A stretch of 64,000 nt of DNA, taken from Datisca glomerata (Eukaryota > Streptophyta > Magnoliopsida > Cucurbitales > Datiscaceae). Location of the stretch: NCBI GenBank assembly GCA_003255025.1, contig QANY01000261.1, positions 930,001-994,000 of the forward strand. Direction: 5' to 3'. Below, piece by piece: positions 36,809 through 48,934 of the stretch (position 1 is its first letter; every line of letters begins with the position of its first letter). A program made the translations under genes and the position numbers. The notes below the pieces were generated by a model. The model was given only the letters and a program-made list of their open reading frames with translations, did no database searches and was not told the DNA's origin.

Positions 36809-37589
36809 TGATACAAAACCTCAAGCTTGAGAACCCCTTTATGTATAGGAACCCACGAAGCATTAACGTGAAAACCCCAATAACCAATTCGGCAACACTT
36901 GTTTCTGAATTCTTAAATAAATGATCAAGAACTAGAATAAAAAACACTTGTTTCTGAATTCCAGTTTCGAAACACTCCACAAGAAGGTGATCAATCTACT
37001 TGGATGTTTCTTGAAGCATGTATTCTACTCAAGAACACAAAGATAAAAGAAAAACAACCTTTTGATTTTTAAACTAAAATTCTGCACCCTAGCACCCTTA
37101 AAACATTCTACCAATGCATATTTATAACCTTTACAAAGGTTTCCTAAAATTCTAAAACTCAAGAATAGGAAACTAACCTAATTATATTTTAAAAAATAAT
37201 TAAGAATAGACTATATCAAGTTAAATAAAACTATTTGACTTTAAATAAAGTCAAATTTCGTTCAGTTCAAGAGGTAACACAAAAATGGCCCATTACATAC
37301 TTAATCCAACCAATTAATAGCTTGGACTTGAACCAAGTTGTACTGGACTCGTGTTGCACTTATCCCAAAGCTTTGTTGTCATTGTAGACTTTCACTAGCT
37401 GAATTGACTAAACCTTGCAAATGATGGATTAAAGCTTGTTGAAGCTTCTTAGACAGTGACCTTGTTATTGGTCCTTGAAGCATGCTAATTGGACTAGAAA
37501 CCTTTTGAACTCGCTCCTTGCCTTCTTGATCATGCTCATCTTTAAGTTGTTGAATCCTTTGAACTTGGTGTGTAGGTTTATCCTTAACA
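36809..37589 (-). repeat. 3' LTR of the CRM-like element
   Basis: Direct repeat of 42063-42865, missing about 20 bp found there near 42165-42185. Its right 210 bp encode the last 69 residues of the polyprotein. Confidence 0.9.
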
Positions 37590-38889
37590 TTTCCCCTCTC
37601 CTCAAAAGGATTCGACCTCGAATCTAATGCATTACCTACATCAAAAGGACTTAAATCAGCCACATTAAAAGAAGTACTAACATTATACTCACCTGGCAGG
37701 TCAATTTTGTATGCATTGTCATTAATCCTTTCAAGAATTTGAAAAGGACCATCGCCTCTAGGGCTGAGCTTGGACTTTCTTTGAAATGGAAACCTCTCTT
37801 TACGAAAATGCACCCAAACCCAATCTCCAGGATGAAAAATCATTGGTTTTCGTCCCTTATTCACACGTGAAGCGACTTGGGCATTTTTCTTTTCAATCCT
37901 CTCTTTAACTTGCTTATGTAACTTCTTCACCAAATTTGCCTTAAAATTAGCATCAACACTCACAAAATTGTTAGCTGGAAATGGTAATAAATCAATAGGA
38001 GTAAGCGGATTAAATCCATAAACAATCTCAAATGGAGAACAATGAGTAGTGCTGTGAACATCCCTATTGTAAGTAAACTCCACAAATGACAAATAATCAT
38101 CCTATGTCCTAATGTTCTTTTCTATGATTGCCCTAAGTAAAGTAATCAACGTCCTATTAACTAACCTTAGTCTGCCCATCAGTTTGAGGGTAACAAGTAG
38201 TTGAAAACAATAACTTAGTTCCTAACTTTTTCCCATAACACACGTCAAAAGTGACTCAAAAACTTAACATCTCTATCACTAACGATGCTCTTAGGTATGC
38301 CATGTAATCGCACAACTTCTTTGAAAAATAAATCATCAATCAACTTAGCATCTACAGTTTTATGACATGGTATAAAATGATCCATCTTACTAAATCTATC
38401 TACCACGACAAAGATACTATCATGGCCTTTTCTAGTTCTAGGCAATCCATAGACAAATCTGTCCAAGGTTCACTAGGAACAGGTAGTGGTATATACAACC
38501 CATGCGGTTTCAACCTAGACTTAGCTTCTCTACATGAATGCAATGCTCACAAACCTTATGCTCATCATGTTTCATACCAGGCCAAAAGAAATATGCTAAC
38601 AACATCTCATATGTCTTATTTACCCCAAAATGCCCCATTAAGCCTCCTCCATGTGCTTCCTTAATCAACAACTCTCTCATAGAACACTTAGGACTGGACA
38701 ACCTATTTCTCTTAAATAAGAAACCATCAAACAAGTAAAAATCATCTGAAATAGCTCCACGATCACAAGATGCATATATTTCACCAAAATCATCATCATA
38801 TTGATACAAATCTTTAATATACTCAAAACCCAACAATTTAGCATCAAGAGAATTAAGTAGAGTATACCTTCTGGATAATGCATCCACAA
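37379..38889 (-). pseudogene. CRM-like integrase
   Basis: Read right to left. Zinc-binding HHCC module at 38510-38720 (AHGGGLMGHFG and KVCEHCIH). Core pieces at 38245-38466 ([11 protein letters not shown] and [14 protein letters not shown], with the second catalytic Asp). C-terminal ORF 37379-38092 (EFTYNRDVHSTTHCSPFEIV, PGDWVWVHFRKERFP and DGPFQILERINDNAYKIDLP, the GPY/F module), then an acidic/basic tail with GPITRSLSKKLQ. The frame is broken near 38466-38510 and 38092-38245. The last 69 residues, from VKDKPTHQ on, are encoded by the 3' LTR. Integrase inserts the cDNA into the chromosome; in CRM-type elements this tail is thought to guide targeting. Confidence 0.87.
37590..37603 (-). other. 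Polypurine tract
   Basis: Minus-strand GAGGAGAGGGGAAA directly before the 3' LTR start TGTTAAGG. It is the plus-strand priming site of reverse transcription and is also read as pol codons. Confidence 0.75.
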
Positions 38890-40300
38890 CTACATTCTCT
38901 TTACCTTACTTATACTTAATCACATATGAGAATGTTTAAATGAACTCCACCCATTTAGCATGCCTACGACTCAGCTTATCTTGACCCTTTAAATGCTTTA
39001 GACTTTCATGGTCAGTGTGTATCACAAACTCCCTAGGCCATAAATAATGTTGCCATGTTTGTAGAGTTCAAACCAAAGTATATAATTCCTTATCATATGT
39101 TGGATACTTCAAGACTGCCCCACTTAACTTCTCACTAAAGTACATTAGTGGTCTTTGGTTCTGCATCAAAACAGCTCCAATTCCTATGCCACTAGCATCA
39201 CATTCAATCTCAAAAGTTTTATCAAAGTTAGGTAAAGTAAGCAAAGGTGCAGCACACAGTTTATCCTTAAGTTAATTAAATGCATGTTCTAGTGCCTCAC
39301 TCCAAACAAAACTAACATTTTTCTTAACTAACTCATTTAAAGGTGCGGCTATTATGCTAAAATCTCTAGTGAATCTCCTATAGAAACCAGCAAGCCCATG
39401 AAAGCTCCTTACCTCACTAGTATTCTTAGGTCTTGGCCATTCCTTAATGGCTCTTATCTTGTCTTCATCAAACTCAATACCTTGACTAGACACTACAAAA
39501 CCAAGAAAATTATCCATTTCCATGCAAAAACTACACTTCTTAATGTTAGCATACAACTTTTCTTGCCTAAGTATTTCTAGTACTTGACGCACATGCATGA
39601 TATGGTCATCTAAGTACCTAGAGTAAATGAGAATATCATCAAAGTAAACAACAACAAACTTTCTCAAGTACTCACGTAACACATGGTTCATCAATCTCAT
39701 GAATGTGCTAGGTGCATTAGTGAGACCAAATGTCATAATAAGCCACTCATACAAACCATACTTTGTCTTAAACGCTGTTTTCCATTCATCTCCAACATTC
39801 ATTCGAATTTGATAATAACCAGATTTTAATTCTATCTTAGTGAACAAACAAGAACCATATAACTCATCAAGCATGTGATCTAACCTAGGAATAGGGTGAC
39901 GATACTTTACAGTGATTTTATTGATGGCTCTACAGTCCACACACATCCTCCATGTTCCATCCTTCTTTGGCACAAGAATAACAGGAATCGAGCAAAGACT
40001 TAGACTCTCCCTCACATACCCTTTAGTTAGCAACTCCGTCACTTATTTTTGGATCTCCTTTGTCTCACTTGGATTTGTTCTATATGCTGGCCTATTGGGT
40101 ATGACAGCTCCAGGAATGAAGTCAATTTGATGTTCTATGCCTCTAATTGGTGGTAAACCATTAGGCATCTTCTTAGGAAACATGTCTTCAAATTCCTGCA
40201 AAAGATCAACAAACACACTAGGCAAAAAGGAGTTAAGTTCATTAGTTACAAAATAAGCCCCTTTGTACAAGAGTACAAATCCGATTGGAGTACAATGCAA
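38890..40300 (-). pseudogene. CRM-like reverse transcriptase and RNase H
   Basis: The linker to RT is at 40043-40300 (GLPPIRGIEHQIDFIPGA), then a stop, then the RT body at 39272-40042. This shows [36 protein letters not shown] and the catalytic [13 protein letters not shown]. The connection and RNase H continue with stops to 38890 ([21 protein letters not shown]-type stretch, [13 protein letters not shown] and VDALSRR). RT copies element RNA into cDNA; RNase H removes the template. The YFDD active site is intact although three or more stops interrupt the frame. Confidence 0.9.
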
Positions 40301-40715
40301 GTCTAACCGTACTTGCGTTGCCTACTAAACTCACACTCTTTGCACATTTCTCTCATTTTTCTTTCCCTCTTTCTTTTCACTCTTTTTGTTTTCACTCTCT
40401 AAAGCACTTTTCTTGCTCTCATTTTCTTTCTTTTCAGCCTCCACTCTCATCCTTTCCATTTTACATTGGTCTTCATACACTTTTTTTTAGGAAAGTGGTG
40501 TTAGTATGGTTTTCCGTCCATCCTTGGTGAATGAATACCTATTGAGGTACCAATCATACATAGCTCTCCTATCATATTGCCACGGCCTACCAAGAAAAAT
40601 ATCTCCAGCATTTATACGAACCACATCACACAACACCTTATCATGATATTTACCAATTGAAAATGAGATAGTAGATTGCCTATTTACCTTGACCTCACCA
40701 CAATCATTAAGCCAC

Positions 40716-41271
40716 TTAAACTTGTATGGTCGTGGGTGTAGTGGACAACCCTAATCGATTAGTCAAGATTGTACTCACCACATTAGTGCAACTCCCACCA
40801 TTGATAATCACACTACATGACTTGCCTTTAACATGACACCTTGTATGCAACAAGTTCTCTCGCTGCTCCTCATGGAAATCCTCATTCAATTGGGTGTTAA
40901 GAGCACGTCTTGTAACCAACACATCACCCCTAATCGGTTCTTCAATGCTCCCTCTACCTCGACCAAAACCGCGACCTTCTCTTCCTCCTTTAGGCATGAC
41001 CCTTCCGACAATTGTATCATCATAATCCTCATTATAATCAAAATATTGATCTTCCAAGTCATCAACTTGAGATTCGGTTTCTGCCCCCTCGTCGCCACTC
41101 GTTGTGATTTGGTGTTTCTCTTGAACCGCCTGCAACCTTGCATCCATATGCTCTAATGCATCCCTCATGACCTCCATATTTCGATTAAAACGTGTAAACT
41201 CTCATCGTTGAGCCTCACGTAGCATTGCATCAGAAACATGACCAACATCATTATCTCCACTTTGGTTTAAC
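40716..41271 (-). pseudogene. CRM-like gag remnant fused to protease
   Basis: Starts MLNQSGDNDVGHVSDAMLRE at 41271, with one stop after REAQR, then MEVMRDALEHMDARLQAVQE, an acidic stretch and a GRGFGRGRGS stretch. It then passes directly into IRGDVLVTRRALNTQ, RENLLHTRCHVKGK and SVIINGGSCTNVVST. The capsid and zinc-knuckle parts of gag are missing, so about 250 residues were lost by internal deletion. In the aspartic protease the active-site motif reads N-G-G instead of D-G-G, which would abolish catalysis. Confidence 0.8.
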
Positions 41272-42048
41272 ATTACTGCAATAGAATGTAAGAAACAAAA
41301 AAAATAGTTCAAGGACCTCACAAGCACTCCCTCACATGTTTACACTCAAAAGACGGGGGGTCACTCGTGTTTAACTCAAAAAAAAATTCACTCATGGTTT
41401 TCCTCACATCACTCTAGCTTATTCTTTTATGTTCTTAGGTTAATCACACTTTCAAAACAATTCAAATAGCTTGTAATATGTAGAATTCAAAAACTGAAAT
41501 TTTCAAAACAAGTTGAACATGAAACAAATTTAAGAAAGTAACGAATTTACGAAAGTAAAGATTTTAGGAAACTAACAAATTTTAGGAAAGTAACTAATTT
41601 TAGGAAAGTAATGAAGTTAGGAAAGTAAAGAACTTAAGAAAGCAATTAATTTAGGAAAATATGAATTTAGGAAAGAGACTAATCTAGGAAAGTAGTGAGT
41701 TGAAGAAAGTAGAGAATTTAGGAAAGAAAAAAAATAGGAAAGTGACTAATTTAAAAAGTAATGAATTTAGAAATAAAGAACTTACTAGAATTAGGAAAAT
41801 AACTATTTTCGTTCTCTTCTTATTTTTTTTGAACGAAATTCTCGTTTCTTCTTGTTTTTTTTGAATGAAGTTCTCTCTTCTTCTTCTTTTTCTTCTTTTT
41901 TTTTGCACGAATTTTCTTTTCTTTCTTTTCTCTTTTTTTGAACTACAACTATAAACCCTAAATTGAATTCAAAAGAACAAGAAAAACGCAAGAAATCAGA
42001 ATTAAAGAAATAGAATTTTAACGAGATAAAACCTGATCTAGAACCAAA
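41272..42048. other. CRM-like element leader, A- and GGAAAGTAA-rich
   Basis: Untranslated leader between primer site and gag. It contains a short tandem repeat TTAGGAAAGTAA (41530-41770, about fifteen imperfect 16-18-bp units) and a purine/pyrimidine tract at 41810-41940. Minus-strand K/R-rich open frames are chance products. Confidence 0.55.
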
Positions 42049-42060
42049 GCTCTGATACCA
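42049..42060 (-). other. Primer-binding site (initiator-Met tRNA type)
   Basis: Minus-strand TGGTATCAGAGC, two bases after the 5' LTR end CA. Confidence 0.85.
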
Positions 42061-42062
42061 AA

Positions 42063-42865
42063 TGATACGGAACCTTCAAGAATAAGCTTGAGAACCCCCT
42101 TTATGTATAGGAACCCATGAAGCATTAACGTGAAAACCCCAATAATCAATTCGGCAACAACCCCTAAGAAAATGCTAGAAAAAAACAAATTTTTTAGATA
42201 GATGATCAAGAACTAAAATAAAAAAAACTTGTTTCTGAATTTCAGTTTCGAAACACTCCACAAGAAGGTGATCAATATACTTGAATGCTTCTTAAAGTAT
42301 GTATTCTACTCAAGAACACAAAGATAAAAGCAAAACAATCTTTTGATTTTTCTGAAATTAAAATTCTGCACCCTTAAAACATTTTAGCAAGGCATATTTA
42401 TTGCATTTATAAAGGTTTCCTAAAATCCTAAAACTCAAGAATAGGAAACTAACCTAATTATATTTTAAAAAATAATTAAGAATAGACTATATCAAGCTAA
42501 ATAAAACTAATAGACTCTAAATAAAGTCAAATTTCATTCGTCCCAAGAGGTAACACAAAAATGACTCATTACATACTTAATCCAACCCATTAATAGCTTG
42601 GACTTGAACCAAGTTGTACTAGACTCGTGTTGCACTTATCATAAAGCTTTGATGTCCTTGTAGACCTTCACTAGCTGAATTGACTAAGCTTTGCAAATGG
42701 TGGATTAAAGCTTATTGAAGCTTCTTAGACCGCGACCTTGTTATTGGTCCTTGAGGCATGCTAATTGGACTAGAAACCTCTTGAACTCGCTCCTTGCCTT
42801 CTTTATCATGCTCATCTTTAAGATGTTGAATCCTTTGAACTTGGTGTGTATGTTTATCCTTAACA
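42063..42865 (-). repeat. 5' LTR of the CRM-like element
   Basis: Partner of 36809-37589. It still contains the non-transcribed copy of the integrase tail (VKDKHTHQVQRIQHLKDEH and GPITRSRSKKLQ, 42715-42865), useful for dating and for testing selection on the tail. Confidence 0.9.
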
Positions 42866-43130
42866 CGACAACCCCCAAATTGTTCCCAATCAACGAATAT
42901 CCTTCGAACCTTTGTCACAAAGCTCGAAGGCGAGATATAACACTTAACCATAATTCATTAATTGGCTCGCCTCCTTTATAGATCTAGGAGTGTCACTTAT
43001 AAACACATTTGCTATCATTCTACATTGGCTTTATCGTACCATGTAAGTGCCACCTGGACTTGTCTCTGAGTGCCACGTGTATAACCTGACACGTCATTCT
43101 TGATGATATGGCCCACCATTTATAAATTCA
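42866..43130 (-). repeat. Old gypsy 5' LTR, part 3 (distal end)
   Basis: Starts with CGACA, the right duplication of the CRM-like element. 42946-43125 matches 28548-28725, the 3' LTR fragment. With parts 1 and 2 it restores a LTR of about 1.2 kb. Confidence 0.65.
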
Positions 43131-46100
43131 TTAATATACATCTTGAAAGAAATTCTTGTTGGACCATAAAACCCGTCCGGATCGACCAATTATTTTACGG
43201 TTCGTTATGTTTATACATTAATGGTCAGTTCGATCTTCATCATGACAAGCCCGTGAATTTTGACTTGATCCAATTTTTATGCTAAAAATTAGACTGACTT
43301 GACCATGCACACCCTATTTCCAAGTGTTTACTAAAATGTGCCAAAAACAAATAATAATTTCACAAGCATTCAAGAAATTTTTACAAAGACAGATAAAATA
43401 TAATTATTACCTAAAATAGTGTTATTACAATGGATAAAAATGTTTCTAGTCACATTGTTAAAATCTTGGGGACCGAGTCATTTCCAAAACTAGTTATGAG
43501 TTAAGAGCAAGGGTTGCCCAAAGCTATATTTCTTAATGCAAGACGTATTCTTAGCTGATGTGAGATTATTTTCTCAACCTCAAATGTTATGTTATCCAAA
43601 GCTATATTTCTTAACTCAAGACATATTTTTAGTCGATACAAGATTATTTTCATCTTTCTCAACACTACATGTTAGCGTAGGTTGTTTGTTTGCATGATCC
43701 TTATCACGTGAAATTCTATTATGAGTTCACTCATACTTGAGTTGGTTTATATACCGTGTTAAATTTTTAAGGCCTAACTCATCCTTGATAAACATCTAAC
43801 TTATGAGTTGAAAGTTGTCTCAAATTATATTTCTGAGCTCACGACATATTCTTAACTGATGTGAGATTTGTGTCTCGACACATAATCACTCTCAAACACA
43901 CTCTTCATCAGATACAATATTTTTTTCCGCATTCTCAAATTTCTTTGCCATTATGAAATTAAACTGCTTGGAGAGAAAAATACCCAAAATTCAACATTTT
44001 ATAATTCGAAAGGAAAAATGTTTTAGTGATATGTCTAAGGGGTTTCCATCTCACATAATACACATAATATGCAGCGCATTAATTAAATACGGTAGATATG
44101 GATTTTTTTTTGCATAGATGTCAACTTCCTTAATATGGGGCAATTAATAATTAAAAATTATTCTATAAAATTAAGTGCATTATTCTTCTACAAAATATTA
44201 ATGCAAATGCATTATTAGCAAATTTTCAGAAAACGAGCACCAAAAACCACCCAAATTAGGCTGTCCATAATTAATTGGCCAACTTATGCTAATAAGCTAG
44301 GCACTTAAAACTTCACTAATCTCCAATTCCTTGCACATGGGTCTTTGTCGTTTATCCCATGTTTTATCCATTATAACAAACGTGCACCCCACAGAAATTC
44401 CTCTGAGCTTTGGTCAGAGGCATATGAAACTTTCGAGAACATAAATAATTAATCTTAATTAAAACTTATTGGTTAAATAAATAATTAAGCACATACATAA
44501 TAAGACAAAGTAACACCATCAAGCTATAGTGATTCTGTATAAGAGGATATTTAGGGCTTCACGTCATATTGTCTGCTTGGTAGTTGGTAGCAAGAATGTC
44601 ATACGTAATGGAGCTTTTCCCATTAGCCATAGTATTAAGTAATCCTCATAGATTAATAACTAGTTTTACTTAATTGGTGGACATATTTACATATGCCACA
44701 TTGCTTCATTTAACAGAGTGTGTAGTACATACCCTCCTTGAACTTATAAACATGTATGGCCATGCATATATTGTACGCTATACAATTCTTTTTTGACAAT
44801 TAAAGTGAAATAAAATATTGAATTTTAGGCCTCCTACTTCTAGGATCAAGTTACAAGCTCGGAGATGTCTTGATGTGACATGTCATCACAGTATAACTTG
44901 TTTAGGTACTATATCTTGTCCAGGTACCGAAAGTTAATATTATATTATATTACATTTTGCAGAAGAAATTACTATCTCATTTTTCTGAAAAATAAAAGGA
45001 TAAAGGAAATCAAAATGAAGAGTAGTGAAAAATAAATTTCGCTAGCTCTAAAACAATAATTTCCCTCACGCTTTAAATCATAGCTATATGTTTGATTGAA
45101 ATATGCATTAATTATATGTATCATGAAAAGATTAATTTGTTAACGATTTTTTATAAAAATAATCTTAACAAGTTGGATTCATCTTGTATTTTAAATGCAT
45201 TTATTTATATTTTTATATTTTAAATGCATTTATTTATATTAGAGATGGGTAAAACTCAATCTACAAGCTTGTTTTCCAATATTCCCAACTATTTTCTTGC
45301 TAAAGCAAGATTACCAAATTCCTAACTCTTTTGTTGCTAAGCAAAAATCCAACAATCTTGTAGCAAAAAAAGGTAGATCTGAGGGTGGGTCCCTAGGGGT
45401 TTGTTTTTTGTTCACTTTACATTTCTTACTGGTTTTTTGTTCACTATAATCAAAGGCAACTATGCCTACTAACTTCCCACAACCAAAATATATTATGTGG
45501 GCATTTGGCAACAATAATTTCAATAGTTTGGGAACAAGACTCATCATCATCATCAGTGTTACTTGCCCCATCTACCGTTCTTTCTCACAACATTATGGAC
45601 AGAGAGGACACCAAATAATAATTCTACCATGGTTTGAAATAGGAAGGTTGTAAATTTTTTCTTTTCATTATTTAAGGGGAAGGTAGAAACAACATTCATT
45701 GAATTATTATATATTGACCAACTCAGTTTGAGTTTCACAATTTTCTTACTTCAAAGATTTTTAGTATGTTATTTTGAGCTAATCTGTACACACAACTAAT
45801 AACTAAAATTATCTCATAATACAATTGAATGTTCTAAACAGGAGAAGAGTCTGTCTTTTTAATTAGTTTACGAAGCCATCATTAATTCATTAGTTTCTGG
45901 AGAGGAATGGAACATGAATTTTATTGTTTTCTCTGAATGAGCATGTCTCCTCATTTAAGAATATACATGGTTATTTAAGAATTTTATTCCATACTCATTG
46001 CAGCGGAACTTGAACGAATTAAAATACAGTTATCTATCGATTGATATAAAGTATGTATTTAAGAATATTCAAGAAGAGAAAAATCATGAAAAGTAACGTA

Positions 46101-46590
46101 GATCACACAAAATCCCAGTTAAATGTAGTCCTTTTATTGCACTTGGTCAATTTCAAAGAATAGCAAGCATTGAATACATGAACGCATTAAACTCAATTTT
46201 GATCACTTAGTAGTTGTCACATTAATTAAAAAGGTTGTGTGGGAATCAAATTTTTAGTCCATCTCTCTAGAATATTGAAAGAGCTTTTAACATATTCATG
46301 ATTTTCGTCCGTCTTCATCAAAGCTAAAAAGTGCTAGTATTGACAACCAGGATGCGTAGCTGTACCATAGCCATCAATGTAAGTAACTAACACTTAAATA
46401 ACCCTTGGCTTCAACATTGGTCTAAAATATGGTCCCAAATAAATTAAATTGTTTTTTTTACACAATTTGCTCGTAGGAGGTTATGAATGTTTACGATAGC
46501 TACACATGTGAGCTTGAATCGATAGTTTAAATTTCTTCACCTATTACTTTACAAAATTGATTCGAGTCACTAATGTCACTCTCTTCAAAT
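43131..46590. other. AT-rich intergenic region with small repeats
   Basis: 43140-43300 resembles a hAT-like remnant (CGGTTCG, GGTCAGTTCGA). 43490-43870 has three imperfect copies of a block with AAAGCTATATTTCTTAA and GATGTGAGATT. 45140-45240 has a short repeat AAATGCATTTATTTATATT. No gene recognised; open frames near 45311-45653 are not supported. Confidence 0.45.
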
Positions 46591-46595
46591 CTTAC

Positions 46596-47595
46596 TGTAA
46601 ATGATTTTTTTTTATGAAAAACTCTCTACGAATGAATGATAAAAATAATACTTTAAACAGAAGATGAGAGAATAAAGTCACCATCATTTACGTGAAAAAT
46701 CCTTAAAGGGAAGAAAAATTACGGAAATATTATTGATATTCACTTGCGTTTTAGATTTTACATCATTATAATAAAGCTTTTCTTGGGTTCAATCTCCTCT
46801 TTGTTAGAAGAATTTTGACAGTAATAAGAGAGAAGAGAAAAACGGCAATACTCTTAGTCAAGATTTTCTCAGATTGTCTCCCCCTCATTCCCTTGAACAT
46901 CCTCCTCTCTTTATTATTTACTACCCGAGCCTTTTTATAGGTCTCCTACTTTACATGAGATTATTAGAATAATAATAAAAGAGAGGGGAGTGATTATTCC
47001 CCCTTATTGTCCCGTAGGCACTCATCATGCCTAGAGATCACACCCATTTGTGGGGATCTTTCTGCCAAGTATGACTCTCTTTTTCCCTTCCTTACCTATC
47101 ATTTCCCTCTGTCTCATTCAGCCGTCAAACAATTACAGCCACTTGGTGATTTTTATGGTTTAAGCCAGTCAGTCGTAGCCACTTGGTAGCCTGTAATCAT
47201 GTCTCTTCCGACTCATTTAGCTATCTAATCAATCACTACAACTTGACTGTCATTCCAGATCCCTTTTGTCTGTTCCTGTTATTCTTCTGATCTTTCTCTT
47301 TTCGTTCTTGCATAGTTTAGCGAGTGTCTTTCCCGTTCAGGGTAGTTCTCTGAGTCTCAAGTTCATTTTCTCATTCCAGATGCGTGGGTCCTCCGTCAGT
47401 CTTTTTTCATTGGCCAGTCAGCTTTTTAGGTTCTCGTGCTCTTTCCCGTTCTCGGTATGCCGTCCGTTCTTCATTTGTTTACAGGTGTCTCGCGACATCA
47501 GTTTTCTCTCCCATTTCCACTTTTCTGCCACTTTCTGCGAGCCCTTCGGTTGGCCCTACTTGTCCACGTGGTAGTTGATATTTTTTACCCGTTCA
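46596..47595 (-). repeat. 3' LTR of LARD copy 2
   Basis: TGTAAATG...GTTCA on the + strand. Matches 51551-52549 throughout (GGTTCAATCTCCT, GTAGGCACTCAT and CACACCCATTTGTGGGG-type blocks). A minus-strand TATAAAAAGG lies near 46931-46940. Confidence 0.88.
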
Positions 47596-48934
47596 TTAGC
47601 CCCCATCACACTCTTTAGAATTTTATTCGTTAAGGTGTAATGATTTGTCCTTTCTTATTCCGGCGTTACATTTATCCATTTCTGTTCTTACGTGCTTCTT
47701 CCAAACATGTGACGTGGTTTTTCTAAACAAATTTTTGGTTGTTCACTATTAGTGATGGCTTCTCCTTTTATTTCTATTGTTACGTTATTCTATTCACGTT
47801 CACAAATGCTTTGCATTTGTCAAATAACTATTTTGCCAGCTTGTTGCCGATGGTGATTACTTTCCCTTGATTTGTTGTAATGTTTTTCCGTTCTTTTTAC
47901 TATGGGCTTATTGATAGAGTTTCTCCCGTTTTCGTCACTATGGACTAATTAGCGAGGTTTTATCATTTTTCTCAATACGGGCTCATTTACGAGGTTTTCT
48001 CCATTTCTTCATTTTTCTTTTCCTTCTCTCGTGCATTAAGATATGTGACAAGAATGTTTGTACAAGAACTATAACATGATAACTTTATTGAAATGAGTAA
48101 GGGATGAGTGTATTTTTTCATAATTTCATCACAAAGATTTGAGTTTAATGCCCCACGTTCATTGGTAGAATTTTTCCCATTTTCCTTGCTACGGACTCAT
48201 TGGTACAGGATCTCCCGTTTCCTTTGTTACAGGCTCATTGGCAGAGTTTCTCCCATTTTCCATTTTCCTTTTCTTGTTTTGTATGTTTCCTTTGTATTTC
48301 TGCTTTGATCAACGAGAAATCACTTTGTTTGCATAATTTTTCTTTTATTGAACTCCCTTTTTGTTGTATTTCATTCATTTTCCAAAGATTCTAGCCAAAT
48401 TTTGGAGATCCAAATTTGTTCCCGTACCAACTTCGAGCTGTCAACAAAATCCATGCTCAGACACTTTAGAAAATTTTGCCCCCACGTTCTCTTGAGAATA
48501 GCTGTTTCCATACTAGAATTTGTTGTCAAACACTTCTAGCTCAAAATCCATTCTGGTGACTTAGATCTTTGTTAGAGAACAAATATATTTCCGGTTGTGA
48601 AATCTATTTTCGAGGATACGATAATAACTTCCTTTAGAGAGAATACGTTATAATCTTCCTGTTTTCGAGGACTCAGGTTCGAATAAAGAACCATATTCCC
48701 GTTCTCACTATAAAAAAATGACTTATAATTTTCCCGTTCTCAAGAAATTAGGTTCGAATAAAGAACCATGACCCCCTTTTTTTGCTTTGAGAGAGGCTTA
48801 TAAACTGTCTATTTTTTAAAGATGAGGAGTTAGGTTTAAATAAAGAACCATGGCCCCATTTTGGCCTTTAGTTTCAGGATTGTCCGTTGAGTTATTTGGG
48901 CATTGTCTGATCTGTTAGACAAGGATATTTCTAT

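Larger units (their letters stand above)
36809..42865 (-). mobile_element. Complete CRM-like Ty3/gypsy retrotransposon (decayed coding)
   Basis: LTRs at 36809-37589 (781 bp) and 42063-42865 (803 bp) with TG...CA ends, flanked by perfect 5-bp duplications CGACA (36804-36808 and 42866-42870). On the minus strand the 5' LTR is followed after TT by the primer site TGGTATCAGAGC (42060-42049), and the 3' LTR is preceded by a polypurine tract (37603-37590). Gag-pol lies between. Pol ends inside the 3' LTR, and there is no classical chromodomain; both fit the CRM clade of chromoviruses, several of which target centromeres. Lineage is inferred from these traits. Gag is largely deleted and pol has several stops, so it cannot move itself. 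Confidence 0.9.

Noticed and set aside
41684..41991. Lys/Arg-rich minus-strand frames
   Set aside because: They come from an A-rich and CTT-rich leader of the CRM-like element.
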